Shown piece by piece: positions 49,166-58,176 of a stretch of 64,000 bases of DNA. The DNA is from CAWCVR01 sp963799105 (GTDB lineage Bacteria; Acidobacteriota; Terriglobia; Bryobacterales; Bryobacteraceae). The translations under genes were made by a program, and so were the position numbers. The DNA lies in contig CAWCVR010000011.1 of the NCBI GenBank assembly GCA_963799105.1, positions 310,001 through 374,000 of the forward strand, written 5' to 3'. The notes under the pieces are model-generated. The model saw only the letters and a list, made by a program, of their open reading frames with translations, had not been told where the DNA came from and did not search any database. Each line of letters opens with the position of its first letter. The first letter of the stretch is position 1.

Positions 49166-50509
49166 ATGACGCTCAAATTCACTCGCCGGCAGTTCGCCCA
49201 ACTGGCGCCCGGCCCGTTTCTGCTTTCTCTGGCCGGACGCGGTTCGGCGGCGCCGCCTCCGACGGCCGCTCCGGGAGCGACCCCCACGCGAATCGTTCTC
49301 ACCTGGGCCGGCGATCCCGCCCGGACCCAGGCGGTGACCTGGCGAACGGAGGTTGCGGCGGCGTCTCCGCAGGCCCAGGTCGCGAAATTCGTGGCCGACC
49401 CCAAGTTCGAACCGTTGGCCAGCACGGTGCGGGCCACCATCGAAAAGGACGACCTGGGAGACGGCCGTTCCGCCGCGCACTACGCCGCCCGGTTCCAGGG
49501 GCTGGAGCCCGGTACGACCTACTGCTACCGCGTGGGCGACGGCCAGGTCTGGAGCGAATGGAACGTCTTTCGCACGGCTTCCAGCCAGCCTGAGCCTTTC
49601 CGGTTTTTGTATGTGGGCGACGAGCAGAACAGCATCAAATCGCTGTGGTCGCGATCCATCCGGCGCGCTTACGCCGCCGCTCCCGATGCGCGGTTCCTGG
49701 TGCACGCGGGCGACCTGGTCGCCGATGGGTACGACGACCGCCTTTGGGGAGAATGGAGCGACGCGCTGGCCTTCATCTCCGCCACCGTGCCCAGCATTCC
49801 GGTCCCGGGCAACCACGATTTGCATCGGCCGCCGGGCGCCCCGGACGCCAAAACGTCGCTGGCCGCCGCGTGGCCCTGGCGCCGCCACTTCGCCCTGCCG
49901 TCGAACGGGCCGGACCTGGACGACATGCCGGGCCAGTCCTACTTCCTGGACTATCAGGGTGTCCGGCTCATCGCCCTGGACGTGAATGCGTTCTCCGAGG
50001 AAGGCTTCGACGCCGCCGCGCGGAAACGCGTCACCGAAAAGGAACTGGAGTGGCTCACCAGGGTACTGTGCGACAATCCCAACCGCTGGACCATCGTGGT
50101 GCAGCACCAGGGAATCTACGCCATCGCCCAGGACCGGGAGTACGCGGCCATGCGCGCAGCGCTTGCGCCGCTCTACGAAAAGTATCATGTGGACCTGGTC
50201 CTGCAGGGGCACGACCATTGCTATGCCCGCACCCACAAGATCGCCCGCGACCGCATCGTGGACCGAACGGCTGCGGGCGTGGTCTACGTCATCTCGGTCA
50301 GCGGCCCGAAGATGTACAAGACCCAGAAGGTGAACAGCCAGTACATGGCGAAAATGATCGAGAACCGACAGTTCTACCAAATCGTGGATGTCTCGCCGGA
50401 GCGGTTGGCGCTAACGGCGTATTCCATTGACGGCGGCGCTGTCGACGGATTCGAACTGCGCAAGAACGGGACGGGCTCCACGTATATCGATCATTCCTCG
50501 GGTGTGTAA
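49166..50509 (+). CDS. Purple-acid-phosphatase-like metallophosphoesterase
   Basis: This is a 447-residue exported enzyme. The N-terminus FTRRQFAQLAPGPFLLSLAG resembles a Tat signal (R-R-x-F). A fibronectin-III-like domain (about 45-140, TYCYRVGDG) precedes the calcineurin-like core with YVGDEQNS, HAGDLVADGYDDR, PVPGNHD and LQGHDHCYARTH, which supply the bimetal ligands. Purple acid phosphatases hydrolyse phosphate esters. The ATG at 49166 follows GGAGGGAC. A small gene follows about 50 bases downstream on the same strand. Confidence 0.85.
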   Translation: MTLKFTRRQFAQLAPGPFLLSLAGRGSAAPPPTAAPGATPTRIVLTWAGDPARTQAVTWRTEVAAASPQAQVAKFVADPKFEPLASTVRATIEKDDLGDGRSAAHYAARFQGLEPGTTYCYRVGDGQVWSEWNVFRTASSQPEPFRFLYVGDEQNSIKSLWSRSIRRAYAAAPDARFLVHAGDLVADGYDDRLWGEWSDALAFISATVPSIPVPGNHDLHRPPGAPDAKTSLAAAWPWRRHFALPSNGPDLDDMPGQSYFLDYQGVRLIALDVNAFSEEGFDAAARKRVTEKELEWLTRVLCDNPNRWTIVVQHQGIYAIAQDREYAAMRAALAPLYEKYHVDLVLQGHDHCYARTHKIARDRIVDRTAAGVVYVISVSGPKMYKTQKVNSQYMAKMIENRQFYQIVDVSPERLALTAYSIDGGAVDGFELRKNGTGSTYIDHSSGV

Positions 50510-50559
50510 GCGGGACGGAAGATCGCGGGCGCTATCATGGTGTCAGGGAGGGCCAGTCG

Positions 50560-50727
50560 ATGAGACAGTATTCCGAACCCGGCCGCGTGAAGCAGTTCCT
50601 GCGCCGTCTCAAAGGCTTCCTGAAGAGGCCGGATCCCGAGCCGGAAGATCCCTACGCGTACGTGGGCGCTCCCAAGAAGCCGCGTCCGCCCAAGCGCGGC
50701 GCCGCCGCCGCAGAACCCCTGGACTGA
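50560..50727 (+). CDS. Small basic protein, unknown
   Basis: This is a 55-residue frame from ATG 50560 to TGA 50725-50727, with GGGAGGG at a good distance upstream. The peptide starts MRQYSEPGRVKQFLRRLKGF then LKRPDPEPEDPYAYVG and ends in a Pro/Lys/Ala tail. The strong ribosome-binding site and the amphipathic basic helix argue for expression. No family is recognised; it is too short for most gene finders. Confidence 0.5.
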   Translation: MRQYSEPGRVKQFLRRLKGFLKRPDPEPEDPYAYVGAPKKPRPPKRGAAAAEPLD

Positions 50728-50735
50728 ACCGCGAA

Positions 50736-50817
50736 TTGGCCACACTGTGGCCAACTCTGCCAAGTCTTGGCCTTTGTATTCAATGAGATGCTGGCCTCTG
50801 GCGGCCACACTGTGGCC
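50736..50817 (+). promoter_or_regulatory. Two copies of a palindromic operator (TTGGCCACA type)
   Basis: Site 1 (50736-50754) is TTGGCCACACTGTGGCCAA, a perfect 9-bp-arm palindrome around a C. Site 2 (50803-50817) is GGCCACACTGTGGCC, the same core. The centres are about 65 bases apart, and both lie upstream of the GH43-like gene. Identical cores repeated at about six helical turns fit a cooperatively binding dimeric regulator, possibly looping. No regulator gene is adjacent. Confidence 0.55.
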
Positions 50818-50852
50818 AACTGCGCCCATCCGTCTGTTAGCATAAGCTTGGT

Positions 50853-51797
50853 ATGCGGCGCACTCTGGCTCTGCTCGTCCTGGCGGCATCAGCCCTGCCG
50901 GCGGCCGACTGGTATCTCTTCTCCTCCTTCCGCAAGAACGGCGAAACCGGCGTCTTCCTGGCGCTCAGCCCCGATGGCCGTACCTGGACGCCGCTCAACG
51001 CTGGTCAGCCGTGGCTTCCGCCTGATCGTCCCGGCGAACTGATGCGCGACCCGTGGATCGGCCAGGGCCCCGACGGCGTCTGGCAAATGGTCTGGACCTG
51101 GGGCTGGACCCGCAAGGAGACCGGCGGCAAGCTGGTGATCGGCCACGCCAGTTCCCCGGACCTCATCCACTGGTCGCCGCAGCAGCAGATCTCAGTCCTC
51201 GAGAACGAACCGCTGGCCCAGAACGCCTGGGCGCCCGAGGCGGTCTGGGACCCGGCTCGCCAGGAGTGGCTGCTTTTCTGGTCCACCACCATCCCCGGCC
51301 GCTTCCCCGAATCCGACTCGACCGGCGACGGCGGCAACAACCACCGCCTCTACTCGACCACCACCCGCGACTGGAAGACCTTCACGCCATCGCGCCTGCT
51401 TTTCGACCCCGGCTTCAACTGCATCGACGCCACCATGGTCCACGACGGCGCGCGCTGGGTGATGGTCTTCAAGGACGAGCGCAAGCTCCCGCTGCAGAAG
51501 AGGCTGCGCCTGGCCTTCGCCGATTCTCCGGCCGGCCCGTGGCGCGGCGTTACCGAACCCTTCACGCGCGATTGGGTGGAAGGCCCTACCGTGGCGCGCG
51601 TGGGCAACGAGTGGTGGATTTACTTCGACCACTACACCCAGCCGCAGGGCGTGGGCGCAGTCCGCACCACCGATTGGAAGAGTTTCGAGGACATCTCGAA
51701 CCAGCTCACGTTCCCCGCCGACCACCGCCATGGCACCGTGGTCCGCATCCCCGAAGCGCTGGCGCAAACGCTTCGCGGCGGGCTGCGTCCAAAGTAA
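50853..51797 (+). CDS. Glycoside hydrolase family 43-like five-bladed propeller
   Basis: This is a 314-residue secreted protein (signal MRRTLALLVLAASALPAA). The fold shows repeated propeller strands with candidate active-site segments RDPWIGQGPDG, NAWAPEAVWD, CIDATMVHDGARWVMVFKDE and WVEGPTVARVG. These are placed as the catalytic Asp/Asp/Glu are in GH43 and related GH families, which include arabinofuranosidases and xylosidases. Two palindromic operators precede it. It is followed by the ADOP permease five bases later. The precise substrate is unknown. Confidence 0.75.
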   Translation: MRRTLALLVLAASALPAADWYLFSSFRKNGETGVFLALSPDGRTWTPLNAGQPWLPPDRPGELMRDPWIGQGPDGVWQMVWTWGWTRKETGGKLVIGHASSPDLIHWSPQQQISVLENEPLAQNAWAPEAVWDPARQEWLLFWSTTIPGRFPESDSTGDGGNNHRLYSTTTRDWKTFTPSRLLFDPGFNCIDATMVHDGARWVMVFKDERKLPLQKRLRLAFADSPAGPWRGVTEPFTRDWVEGPTVARVGNEWWIYFDHYTQPQGVGAVRTTDWKSFEDISNQLTFPADHRHGTVVRIPEALAQTLRGGLRPK

Positions 51798-51802
51798 ACG
51801 AG

Positions 51803-54214
51803 ATGAGCTTTCTGCCCGCCGATCTCCGCTTCGCCGCGCGCACCTGGCGCAAGCGTCCGGTGTTGGTCGCAGCGGCCGTGCTGACCCTGGCCCTGGGCAC
51901 CGGCGCCAACACCGCCATCTTCAGCGTGATCCATCGCGTCCTGCTGCGCCCGCTGCCCTACCCGCAGCCGGAGCGCCTGGTGCAGATCTGGTCGGCCGAC
52001 GTGGATGCCCGCGGCCGTGTCGACCCCGCCGGCCGGGGATTGACCTGGAACACCACTGCCGATCGCTGGCGCCAGGCGGACACGGCGTTCGACCACATCG
52101 CCTGCTACCGCGCCTGGAACGTCAGCATTGCGGCCCCTACCGGAGAGCCCGAGCGCCTCTTCGCCGCAGTCGTATCGCCGGAGTTCTTCGCCACCCTGGG
52201 CGTCGCCCCGGCGATGGGCCGGGTATTCTCGGCCGAAGAAGTCACGCCCGGCCGCGACAACGTGGTCATCTTGAGCGACGCCCTCTGGCGCCGCCTCTTT
52301 CAGGCGTCCCCATCCGCGCTCGGCGCCGCCGTCATGGTGGACGGCGTGCCGCGCAGCGTCATCGGCGTCATGCCGCCCGGCGTCCGCATTCTGGCGGCGT
52401 CCATGCGCGAAGACCCGGATCTGTACGCGCCCATCTCCACCGTCTACCGCGGCGTGCTTCGCCGCAACAGCGCCAACGTCATCGGCCGCATCAAGCCGGG
52501 GATCGCGCTCGCCGCCGCGCAGGCTGGGCTCGACAGCCTGGCCCGGAAACTGCCGGTGGAAGGTCGTGGCCCGGTGCAGGGCGTCAGGCTGGTGCCGCTA
52601 CGGCAGGAAGTCGCGAGCAAGATTCGCCCCATGCTGCTGATCCTGTTCGCCGCTACCGGCTGCGTCCTACTGATCGCAGCAGCCAACCTGGCCAACCTCA
52701 CGCTCGCCCACATCGCCGCGCGCCAGAAGGAGCTGGTGGTGCGGACGGCGCTGGGCGCGTCGCGCGGGCGCATCGTGCGGCAGGTCCTTACGGAATCGGT
52801 AGCGCTGGCCGCCGCGGGCGGCGGGCTCGGGCTGTTGCTTTCGGGCTGGCTGGTGAGAGCGCTGGTGGGCCTCTATCCCGGCACGCTGCCGCACATGGAG
52901 TCGCTCCGCCCATCGCCCGCGGTCTTCCTGTTCAGCCTGGGGCTGGCGCTGGCCACCGGACTTCTCGCCGGCCTTTTCCCCGCCTGGCACTTCTCGCGCG
53001 CCAATTTCGGCGAGGGCCTCAAAGACGGCGGCGCTCTCTCGCACCGTTCCCGCCGCGGCTGGGCGTTCCGCGGCGCGCTGGTGGGCGCGCAGGTGGCCGC
53101 CACGTTCGTGCTGCTGATTGCGACCGGCCTGCTGCTGCGCAGTTTTCTGCTGCTGCGCGCGGTCGATCCGGGCTATCGCCCGCAGCACCTGCTCACCGCG
53201 CAAGTCGTGCTGCCCGAGAAGACTTACCGCACGAAGGAACTGCAAGCCGCCTTCGCGGACCGTTTTCTGGAACGCCTCGACGCGCTCCCCGAAGTGGAAT
53301 CCGCCGCTATCACCAACTCGCTCCCGCTGGCGTACAACTTCCTCTTCAGCGTACAGTTCACCACCGACCCGTCGTCGGACGACCAGCGCGTTTTCTGCCG
53401 CTCCATCACCCCGGCCTATTTCCAGACCATGGGCATCGCCGTGCCCGCCGGCCGCGCCTTCGAGCCCGCCGATTCCGCGCGCGGAGGCGTCACCATCGTC
53501 AACCAGGCCTTCGCGCGCAAGTATTTTCCGAACCAGGACCCCGTGGGCCGCACGCTGCGGTTCGGACCCGACAAATCCGCCACCATCGTGGGCGTCGCCG
53601 CCGACGTCAGGAACAAAGCGCTCGATGCCAAAGCCGACGAAGAGATCTACCTGCCCTTCACCCAGATGCCCGGTCTCTTCCTGGACATCGCCGTCCGCGC
53701 CCAGGGCGACCCCGCGCTGCTGCTCAACCGGGTGCGCGCCGAGCTCCGCGCCATCGACCCTCAGCAGCCGCTCAGCCGCGTGCTGACGATGGAGAAGATT
53801 CTCGACGACCAGGTGGCCCCGCGGCGCTTCCAGGCCACGCTGCTGGGCGCTTTGGCCGCCATTGCCCTGCTGCTCGCCATGGTGGGCATCTACGGCGTGG
53901 TGGCCTATTCGGCCAGCCTGCGCACGCGTGAGATCGGCATCCGCATGGCACTGGGGGCGCAGCGCGGGGAAGTGCTGCGCCTGGTGCTCGGCGGCGGAAT
54001 GTTGCCGGTGGCGCTGGGGATCTCCGCCGGCATTCCCGCCGCGCTGGTGGCGACGCGCGCCCTCGAAAGCTGGCTGTACGGCGTCCGCGCCGCCGATGCC
54101 GCCACCTACGCCGGAGTGGCCGCGCTCATGCTGGCGGTCCCGCTGGCGGCCTCGTATTTCCCGGCCCGCCAGGCCGCCACCATCGACCCGTTGACGGCGC
54201 TCCGCTACGAATAG
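51803..54214 (+). CDS. ABC transporter permease, MacB/FtsX type (ADOP family)
   Basis: This is an 803-residue permease. An N-terminal membrane helix (PVLVAAAVLTLALGTGANTA then IFSVIHRVLLRPLPYP) is followed by a MacB periplasmic core domain, then two FtsX regions separated by a second MacB core; the C-terminus is typical (RTREIGIRMALGAQRGEVLR). The GTGANTAIFSV-x-LLRPLPY signature and ~800-residue length are diagnostic of ADOP permeases, strongly expanded in Acidobacteriota. The ATP-binding partner is not adjacent; the ATPase gene downstream is of another type. Exported substrate unknown. Confidence 0.88.
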   Translation: MSFLPADLRFAARTWRKRPVLVAAAVLTLALGTGANTAIFSVIHRVLLRPLPYPQPERLVQIWSADVDARGRVDPAGRGLTWNTTADRWRQADTAFDHIACYRAWNVSIAAPTGEPERLFAAVVSPEFFATLGVAPAMGRVFSAEEVTPGRDNVVILSDALWRRLFQASPSALGAAVMVDGVPRSVIGVMPPGVRILAASMREDPDLYAPISTVYRGVLRRNSANVIGRIKPGIALAAAQAGLDSLARKLPVEGRGPVQGVRLVPLRQEVASKIRPMLLILFAATGCVLLIAAANLANLTLAHIAARQKELVVRTALGASRGRIVRQVLTESVALAAAGGGLGLLLSGWLVRALVGLYPGTLPHMESLRPSPAVFLFSLGLALATGLLAGLFPAWHFSRANFGEGLKDGGALSHRSRRGWAFRGALVGAQVAATFVLLIATGLLLRSFLLLRAVDPGYRPQHLLTAQVVLPEKTYRTKELQAAFADRFLERLDALPEVESAAITNSLPLAYNFLFSVQFTTDPSSDDQRVFCRSITPAYFQTMGIAVPAGRAFEPADSARGGVTIVNQAFARKYFPNQDPVGRTLRFGPDKSATIVGVAADVRNKALDAKADEEIYLPFTQMPGLFLDIAVRAQGDPALLLNRVRAELRAIDPQQPLSRVLTMEKILDDQVAPRRFQATLLGALAAIALLLAMVGIYGVVAYSASLRTREIGIRMALGAQRGEVLRLVLGGGMLPVALGISAGIPAALVATRALESWLYGVRAADAATYAGVAALMLAVPLAASYFPARQAATIDPLTALRYE

Positions 54215-54230
54215 GCCGCGACGGTTTCGT

Positions 54231-54352
54231 GGGGCGGACCCCCAGGTCCGCGGCCGACGCCCCCGTCGGCCTGCTCGTGCCCTGCAAGATGCCGATATCG
54301 TTGTCCCGGATGCGGGACGAGGGCGTCCCGCGCGGACCAGGGGGTCCGCCCC
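54231..54352. repeat. Palindromic intergenic repeat, family 1 (copy f)
   Basis: GGGGCGGACCCCCAGGTCCG on the left pairs with CGGACCAGGGGGTCCGCCCC on the right (one mismatch), with the same GGCCGACGCCCCCGTCGGCC hairpin as copy a at 4499. The two copies are nearly identical although 50 kb apart. Confidence 0.85.
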
Positions 54353-54460
54353 ACGAATTCCGCGGAATTCCCGATGCCGGGAAGAATATGCGGCATTGGG
54401 CTGGCAGCCTGCCCCACACCAGCACCCGCTCCGGATACGGGCGGGTACAATGAAAAGTCC

Positions 54461-55243
54461 ATGTCCGTCCCGCTGATCGATTTCCAGAACGTCACCGTGC
54501 AGCGGGATGCGCAGGTGGTGCTCGACGGCATCACGCTCTCGGTGCCGGAGGGCCAGCACCTCGCCATCCTCGGCCCCAACGGAAGCGGCAAATCCACGTT
54601 GATCAAACTGATTTCCCGCGAGATCTACCCGCGCCTCAAGGGCGAGCCCTGGAGCCTGCGCATCATGGGGCGCGACGTCTGGAATCTCTTCGAGCTGCGC
54701 AACCAGCTTGGCATCGTGTCCAACGACTGGATGGAGATGTGCACGCGCGCATACTCCGGCTTCGAGATCGTGCTCTCGGGCTTCTTCGGGAGCGCCGGCA
54801 TCTGGCCCAACCACCACGTCACGGCCGAAATGGAATGCCGGACCCGCGAAGTCATGGAGCTTCTGGAGATCGCGCACCTCGCTTCGCGCAACACCGACGA
54901 GATGTCGAGCGGCGAAGCGCGCCGCATCCTGATCGCGCGCGCGCTGGTCCATGGGCCGCAAGCCCTGGTGCTCGACGAACCCACCACCAGCCTCGACCTG
55001 CGCGCCACGCGCGAACTGCGCGACCTCCTCCGCAAGCTCGCCCGCGGCGGCATCAGCCTGATCCTGGTGACGCACCACCTCTCCGACATCGTGCCCGAAA
55101 TCGACCGCGTGGCGCTGATCCGCAAGGGCCGGGTGTACCGCGACGGCCCCAAGCGCGAGGTTCTGGAAGCCGGCGTGCTGAGCGCGCTGTTTGGGATTGC
55201 CGTCGAGTTGCTCGAACGCGACGGCTATTACCACGTGATCTAG
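54461..55243 (+). CDS. ABC transporter ATP-binding protein
   Basis: This is a 260-residue ATPase. Walker A is GPNGSGKST (38-46), the signature is MSSGEARRILIARAL, Walker B is ALVLDEPTTSLDL and the switch His is VTHHLSD. The ISLILVTHHLSDIVPEIDRV tail resembles ModF-like or molybdate/iron-type ATPases, though the family cannot be fixed. No permease is directly adjacent; the upstream ADOP permease usually pairs with a different ATPase type. The ATG at 54461 begins MSVPLIDFQNVTV. Confidence 0.85.
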   Translation: MSVPLIDFQNVTVQRDAQVVLDGITLSVPEGQHLAILGPNGSGKSTLIKLISREIYPRLKGEPWSLRIMGRDVWNLFELRNQLGIVSNDWMEMCTRAYSGFEIVLSGFFGSAGIWPNHHVTAEMECRTREVMELLEIAHLASRNTDEMSSGEARRILIARALVHGPQALVLDEPTTSLDLRATRELRDLLRKLARGGISLILVTHHLSDIVPEIDRVALIRKGRVYRDGPKREVLEAGVLSALFGIAVELLERDGYYHVI

Positions 55244-55247
55244 CGCC

Positions 55248-56844
55248 ATGACGGAGAGATCCGGCGGCGCTCGCGGGCCGCTCGCTCACGCCGGCGGTTC
55301 CGAACGGAACCGCGACCGTGAGAAGCTGTGAAGAAATCGGTTGGCAGGCGGAAGCGCCTGCCCCACCTCGCTGCAAGTCCTTCGAGTGCAATGTGGGACA
55401 GACGCTTTCGTCTGTCAACCCGGCAGTCCGGCCGCTTTCTTCACAGCTTCTGAGGGAGTGGCCCGTGGCAAAGGAACAGTATCTTGCGGTCATGGCACTA
55501 GCGCATGACGGAGAGATCCGGCGGTGCTCGCGGGCCGCTCGCTCACGCTCGCGGTTCCGAACGGAACCGCGACCGTGAGAAGCTGTGAAGAAATCGGTTG
55601 GCAGGCGGAAGCGCCTGCCCCACCTCGCTGCAAGTCCTTCGAGTGCAATGTGGGACAGACGCTTTCGTCTGTCAACCCGGCAGTCCGGCCGCTTTCTTCA
55701 CAGCTTCTGAGGGAGTGGCCCGTGGCAAAGGAACAGTATCTTGCGGTCACGGCACCAGCGCATGACGGAGAGATCCGGCGGTGCTCGCGGGCCGCTCGCT
55801 CACGCCGGCGGTTCCGAACGGAACCGCGACCGTGAGAAGCTGTGAAGAAATCGGTTGGCAGGCGGAAGCGCCTGCCCCACCTCGCTGCAAGTCCTTCGAG
55901 TGCAATGTGGGACAGACGCTTTCGTCTGTCAACCCGGCAGTCCGGCCGCTTTCTTCACAGCTTCTGAGGGAGTGGCCCGTGGCAAAGGAACAGTATCTTG
56001 CGGTCACGGCACTAGCGCATGACGGAGAGATCCGGCGGTGCTCGCGGGCCGCTCGCTCACGCCGGCGGTTCCGAACGGAACCGCGACCGTGAGAAGCTGT
56101 GAAGAAATCGGTTGGCAGGCGGAAGCGCCTGCCCCACCTCGCTGCAAGTCCTTCGAGTGCAATGTGGGACAGACGCTTTCGTCTGTCAACCCGGCAGTCC
56201 GGCCGCTTTCTTCACAGCTTCTGAGGGAGTGGCCCGTGGCAAAGGAACAGTATCTTGCGGTCATGGCACTAGCGCATGACGGAGAGATCCGGCAGCGCTC
56301 GCGGGCTGCTCGCTCACGCCGGCGGTTCCGAACGGAACCGCGACCGTGAGAAGCTGTGAAGAAATCGGTTGGCAGGCGGAAGCGCCTGCCCCACCTCGCT
56401 GCAAGTCCTTCGAGTGCAATGTGGGACAGACGCTTTCGTCTGTCAACCCGGCAGTCCGGCCGATTTCTTCACAGCTTCTGAGGGAGTGGCCCGTGGCAAA
56501 GGAACAGTATCTTGCGGTCATGGCACTAGCGCATGACGGAGAGATCCGGCGGCGCTCGCGGGCCGCTCGCTCACGCCGGCGGTTCCGAACGGAACCGCGA
56601 CCGTGAGAAGCTGTGAAGAAATCGGTTGGCAGGCGGAAGCGCCTGCCCCACCTCGCTGCAAGTCCTTCGAGTGCAATGTGGGACAGACGCTTTCGTCTGT
56701 CAACCCGGCAGTCCGGCCGCTTTCTTCACAGCTTCTGAGGGAGTGGCCCGTGGCAAAGGAACAGTATCTTGCGGTCATGGCACTAGCGCCATGACGGAGA
56801 GATCCGGCAGCGCTCGCGGGCCGCTCGCTCACGCTCGCGGTTCC
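55248..56844. repeat. Six tandem copies of a 257-bp unit plus a partial seventh
   Basis: The ATGACGGAGAGATCCGG point recurs at 55248, 55505, 55762, 56019, 56276, 56533 and 56791, a period of 257 (258 for the last). Each unit carries GAAGCTGTGAAGAAA and its exact complement TTTCTTCACAGCTTC as outer arms. Inside are nested hairpins GGCAGGCGGAAGCGCCTGCC and GACAGACGCTTTCGTCTGTC. Copies are almost identical. The partial last copy runs into the purB stop codon. The mixed family 2 and family 4 content suggests the unit is a composite of other intergenic repeats. Confidence 0.95.
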
Positions 56845-58163
56845 GTCTCGATCTCTCCCCCGAACACCCGGTCGAAGATCCTGTCCACGTTGCGCAGTTG
56901 CCGGTCCAGCGAGAACGCCTCGGCGATGTCTTCCGGCCCCAGCACCGCGCCAATTTCGGGGTCCGCCTCGACGGCCGCGCGGAAGTCGCCTTCTTCGTCC
57001 CAGGCCCGCATGGCGTGGGTCTGCACCACTTTGTAGGCTTGCTCGCGCAGCATCCCGGCGGCCGCCAAGTCCAACAGCAACTGTCCGGAGAATACCAGGC
57101 CGCGGGTCATCTCCAGGTTGCGCTTCATGCGCTCGGGATAGACCAGGAGCGTGTCCACCAGCCGCGTGGTTTTGTCGATTATGTAGTCCGCCAGGATGGT
57201 CGAATCCGGCAGGATCACGCGTTCCACCGAGGAATGCGAGATGTCCCGCTCGTGCCACAATGCGATGTTCTCGAAGGCCGCCACGGTGTTGGCCCGCACC
57301 AACCGCGCCAGGCCGCAGATCTGTTCGCAGGTCACCGGATTGCGTTTGTGCGGCATGGCCGAGCTGCCCTTCTGGCCGCGCGCGAAATACTCCTCCGCCT
57401 CGCGCACCTCGGTCCGCTGCAGGTGCCGCACCTCGAGGGCTATCTTCTCGCACAGCGCCGCCGCCAGGGCGAGCGCCGCCACGAACGCCGCGTGCCGGTC
57501 GCGCTGGATCACCTGCGAGGCCACCGGCGCGGGTTTCAGATCGAGCCGCGCGCAGATCAGCTCCTCGGCTTCCGGCCCGATATGCCCGAAGGTGCCCACC
57601 GCCCCGGAGATCTTTCCCACGCGCAGGTCTTCGGCGGCGGCGCTCAGGCGCTTCAGGTTGCGCCCCGCCTCCTCGTACCAGATGGCCAGTTTCAAGCCGA
57701 AGGTGACGGGCTCGGCGTGAACGCCGTGGGTCCGGCCGATTTGCACCGTGTGGCGGAATTCCAGGGCGCGCCGCTGCAACACCGCGCGCAGTTGCTGCAA
57801 CCCGGCCAGCAGCACGGCCGACGCCTGGCCGAGCAGCAGCGCCTGGGCCGAATCCACCACGTCGTTGGAGGTCAGCCCGTAGTGCAGCCAGCGCGACGCT
57901 TCGGCATGTCCCGCCCTGGCCATGCTCTCGGCCACGGCGGTGGTGAAGGCGATGACGTCGTGCTTCACCGTTTTTTCGATCTCGTCGATTCGGGCGGCGT
58001 CGAAGGAAGCGTGCTGGCGCAGCAGGTCGGCGGCCTCGGGCGGCACCACCCCCAGTCCGGCCAGCGTATCCGACGCCGCCAGCTCCACTTCCAGCCACTG
58101 CTGGAATTTGTTCCGCTCGCTCCAGATCTGGCCCATGGCGGGCCGCGTGTATCGGGCAATCAT
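56829..58163 (-). CDS. purB: Adenylosuccinate lyase
   Basis: This is a 444-residue enzyme of the fumarase/aspartase superfamily that splits SAICAR and adenylosuccinate in purine synthesis. The signature loop GSSAMPHKRNP carries the catalytic Ser; other conserved parts are GLTSNDVVDSAQALLL and QIGRTHGVHAEPVTFGLK (catalytic His). The ATG at 58163 (MIARYTRPAMGQIWSE) follows AGGAG. The last residues (EIETEPRA) and the stop arise from the neighbouring repeat, so the natural C-terminus was replaced or extended by it. A YycJ-like gene is 14 bases upstream. Confidence 0.93.
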   Translation of the reverse strand: MIARYTRPAMGQIWSERNKFQQWLEVELAASDTLAGLGVVPPEAADLLRQHASFDAARIDEIEKTVKHDVIAFTTAVAESMARAGHAEASRWLHYGLTSNDVVDSAQALLLGQASAVLLAGLQQLRAVLQRRALEFRHTVQIGRTHGVHAEPVTFGLKLAIWYEEAGRNLKRLSAAAEDLRVGKISGAVGTFGHIGPEAEELICARLDLKPAPVASQVIQRDRHAAFVAALALAAALCEKIALEVRHLQRTEVREAEEYFARGQKGSSAMPHKRNPVTCEQICGLARLVRANTVAAFENIALWHERDISHSSVERVILPDSTILADYIIDKTTRLVDTLLVYPERMKRNLEMTRGLVFSGQLLLDLAAAGMLREQAYKVVQTHAMRAWDEEGDFRAAVEADPEIGAVLGPEDIAEAFSLDRQLRNVDRIFDRVFGGEIETEPRA

Positions 58164-58176
58164 AAGGGCTCCTGCG

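Noticed and set aside
51730..53931. Long plus-strand frame overlapping the ADOP permease
   Set aside because: It is Arg/Gly/Ala/Pro-rich and lacks any domain, while the other frame reads a complete ADOP permease.
12715..54352. Family 1 repeats as Rho-independent terminators
   Set aside because: They form strong stems but none is followed by a T-run, and some lie between divergent genes. Termination remains possible but is not shown.
55248..56844. CRISPR array
   Set aside because: The repeats are contiguous 257-bp units with no unique spacers, and no cas genes are present.
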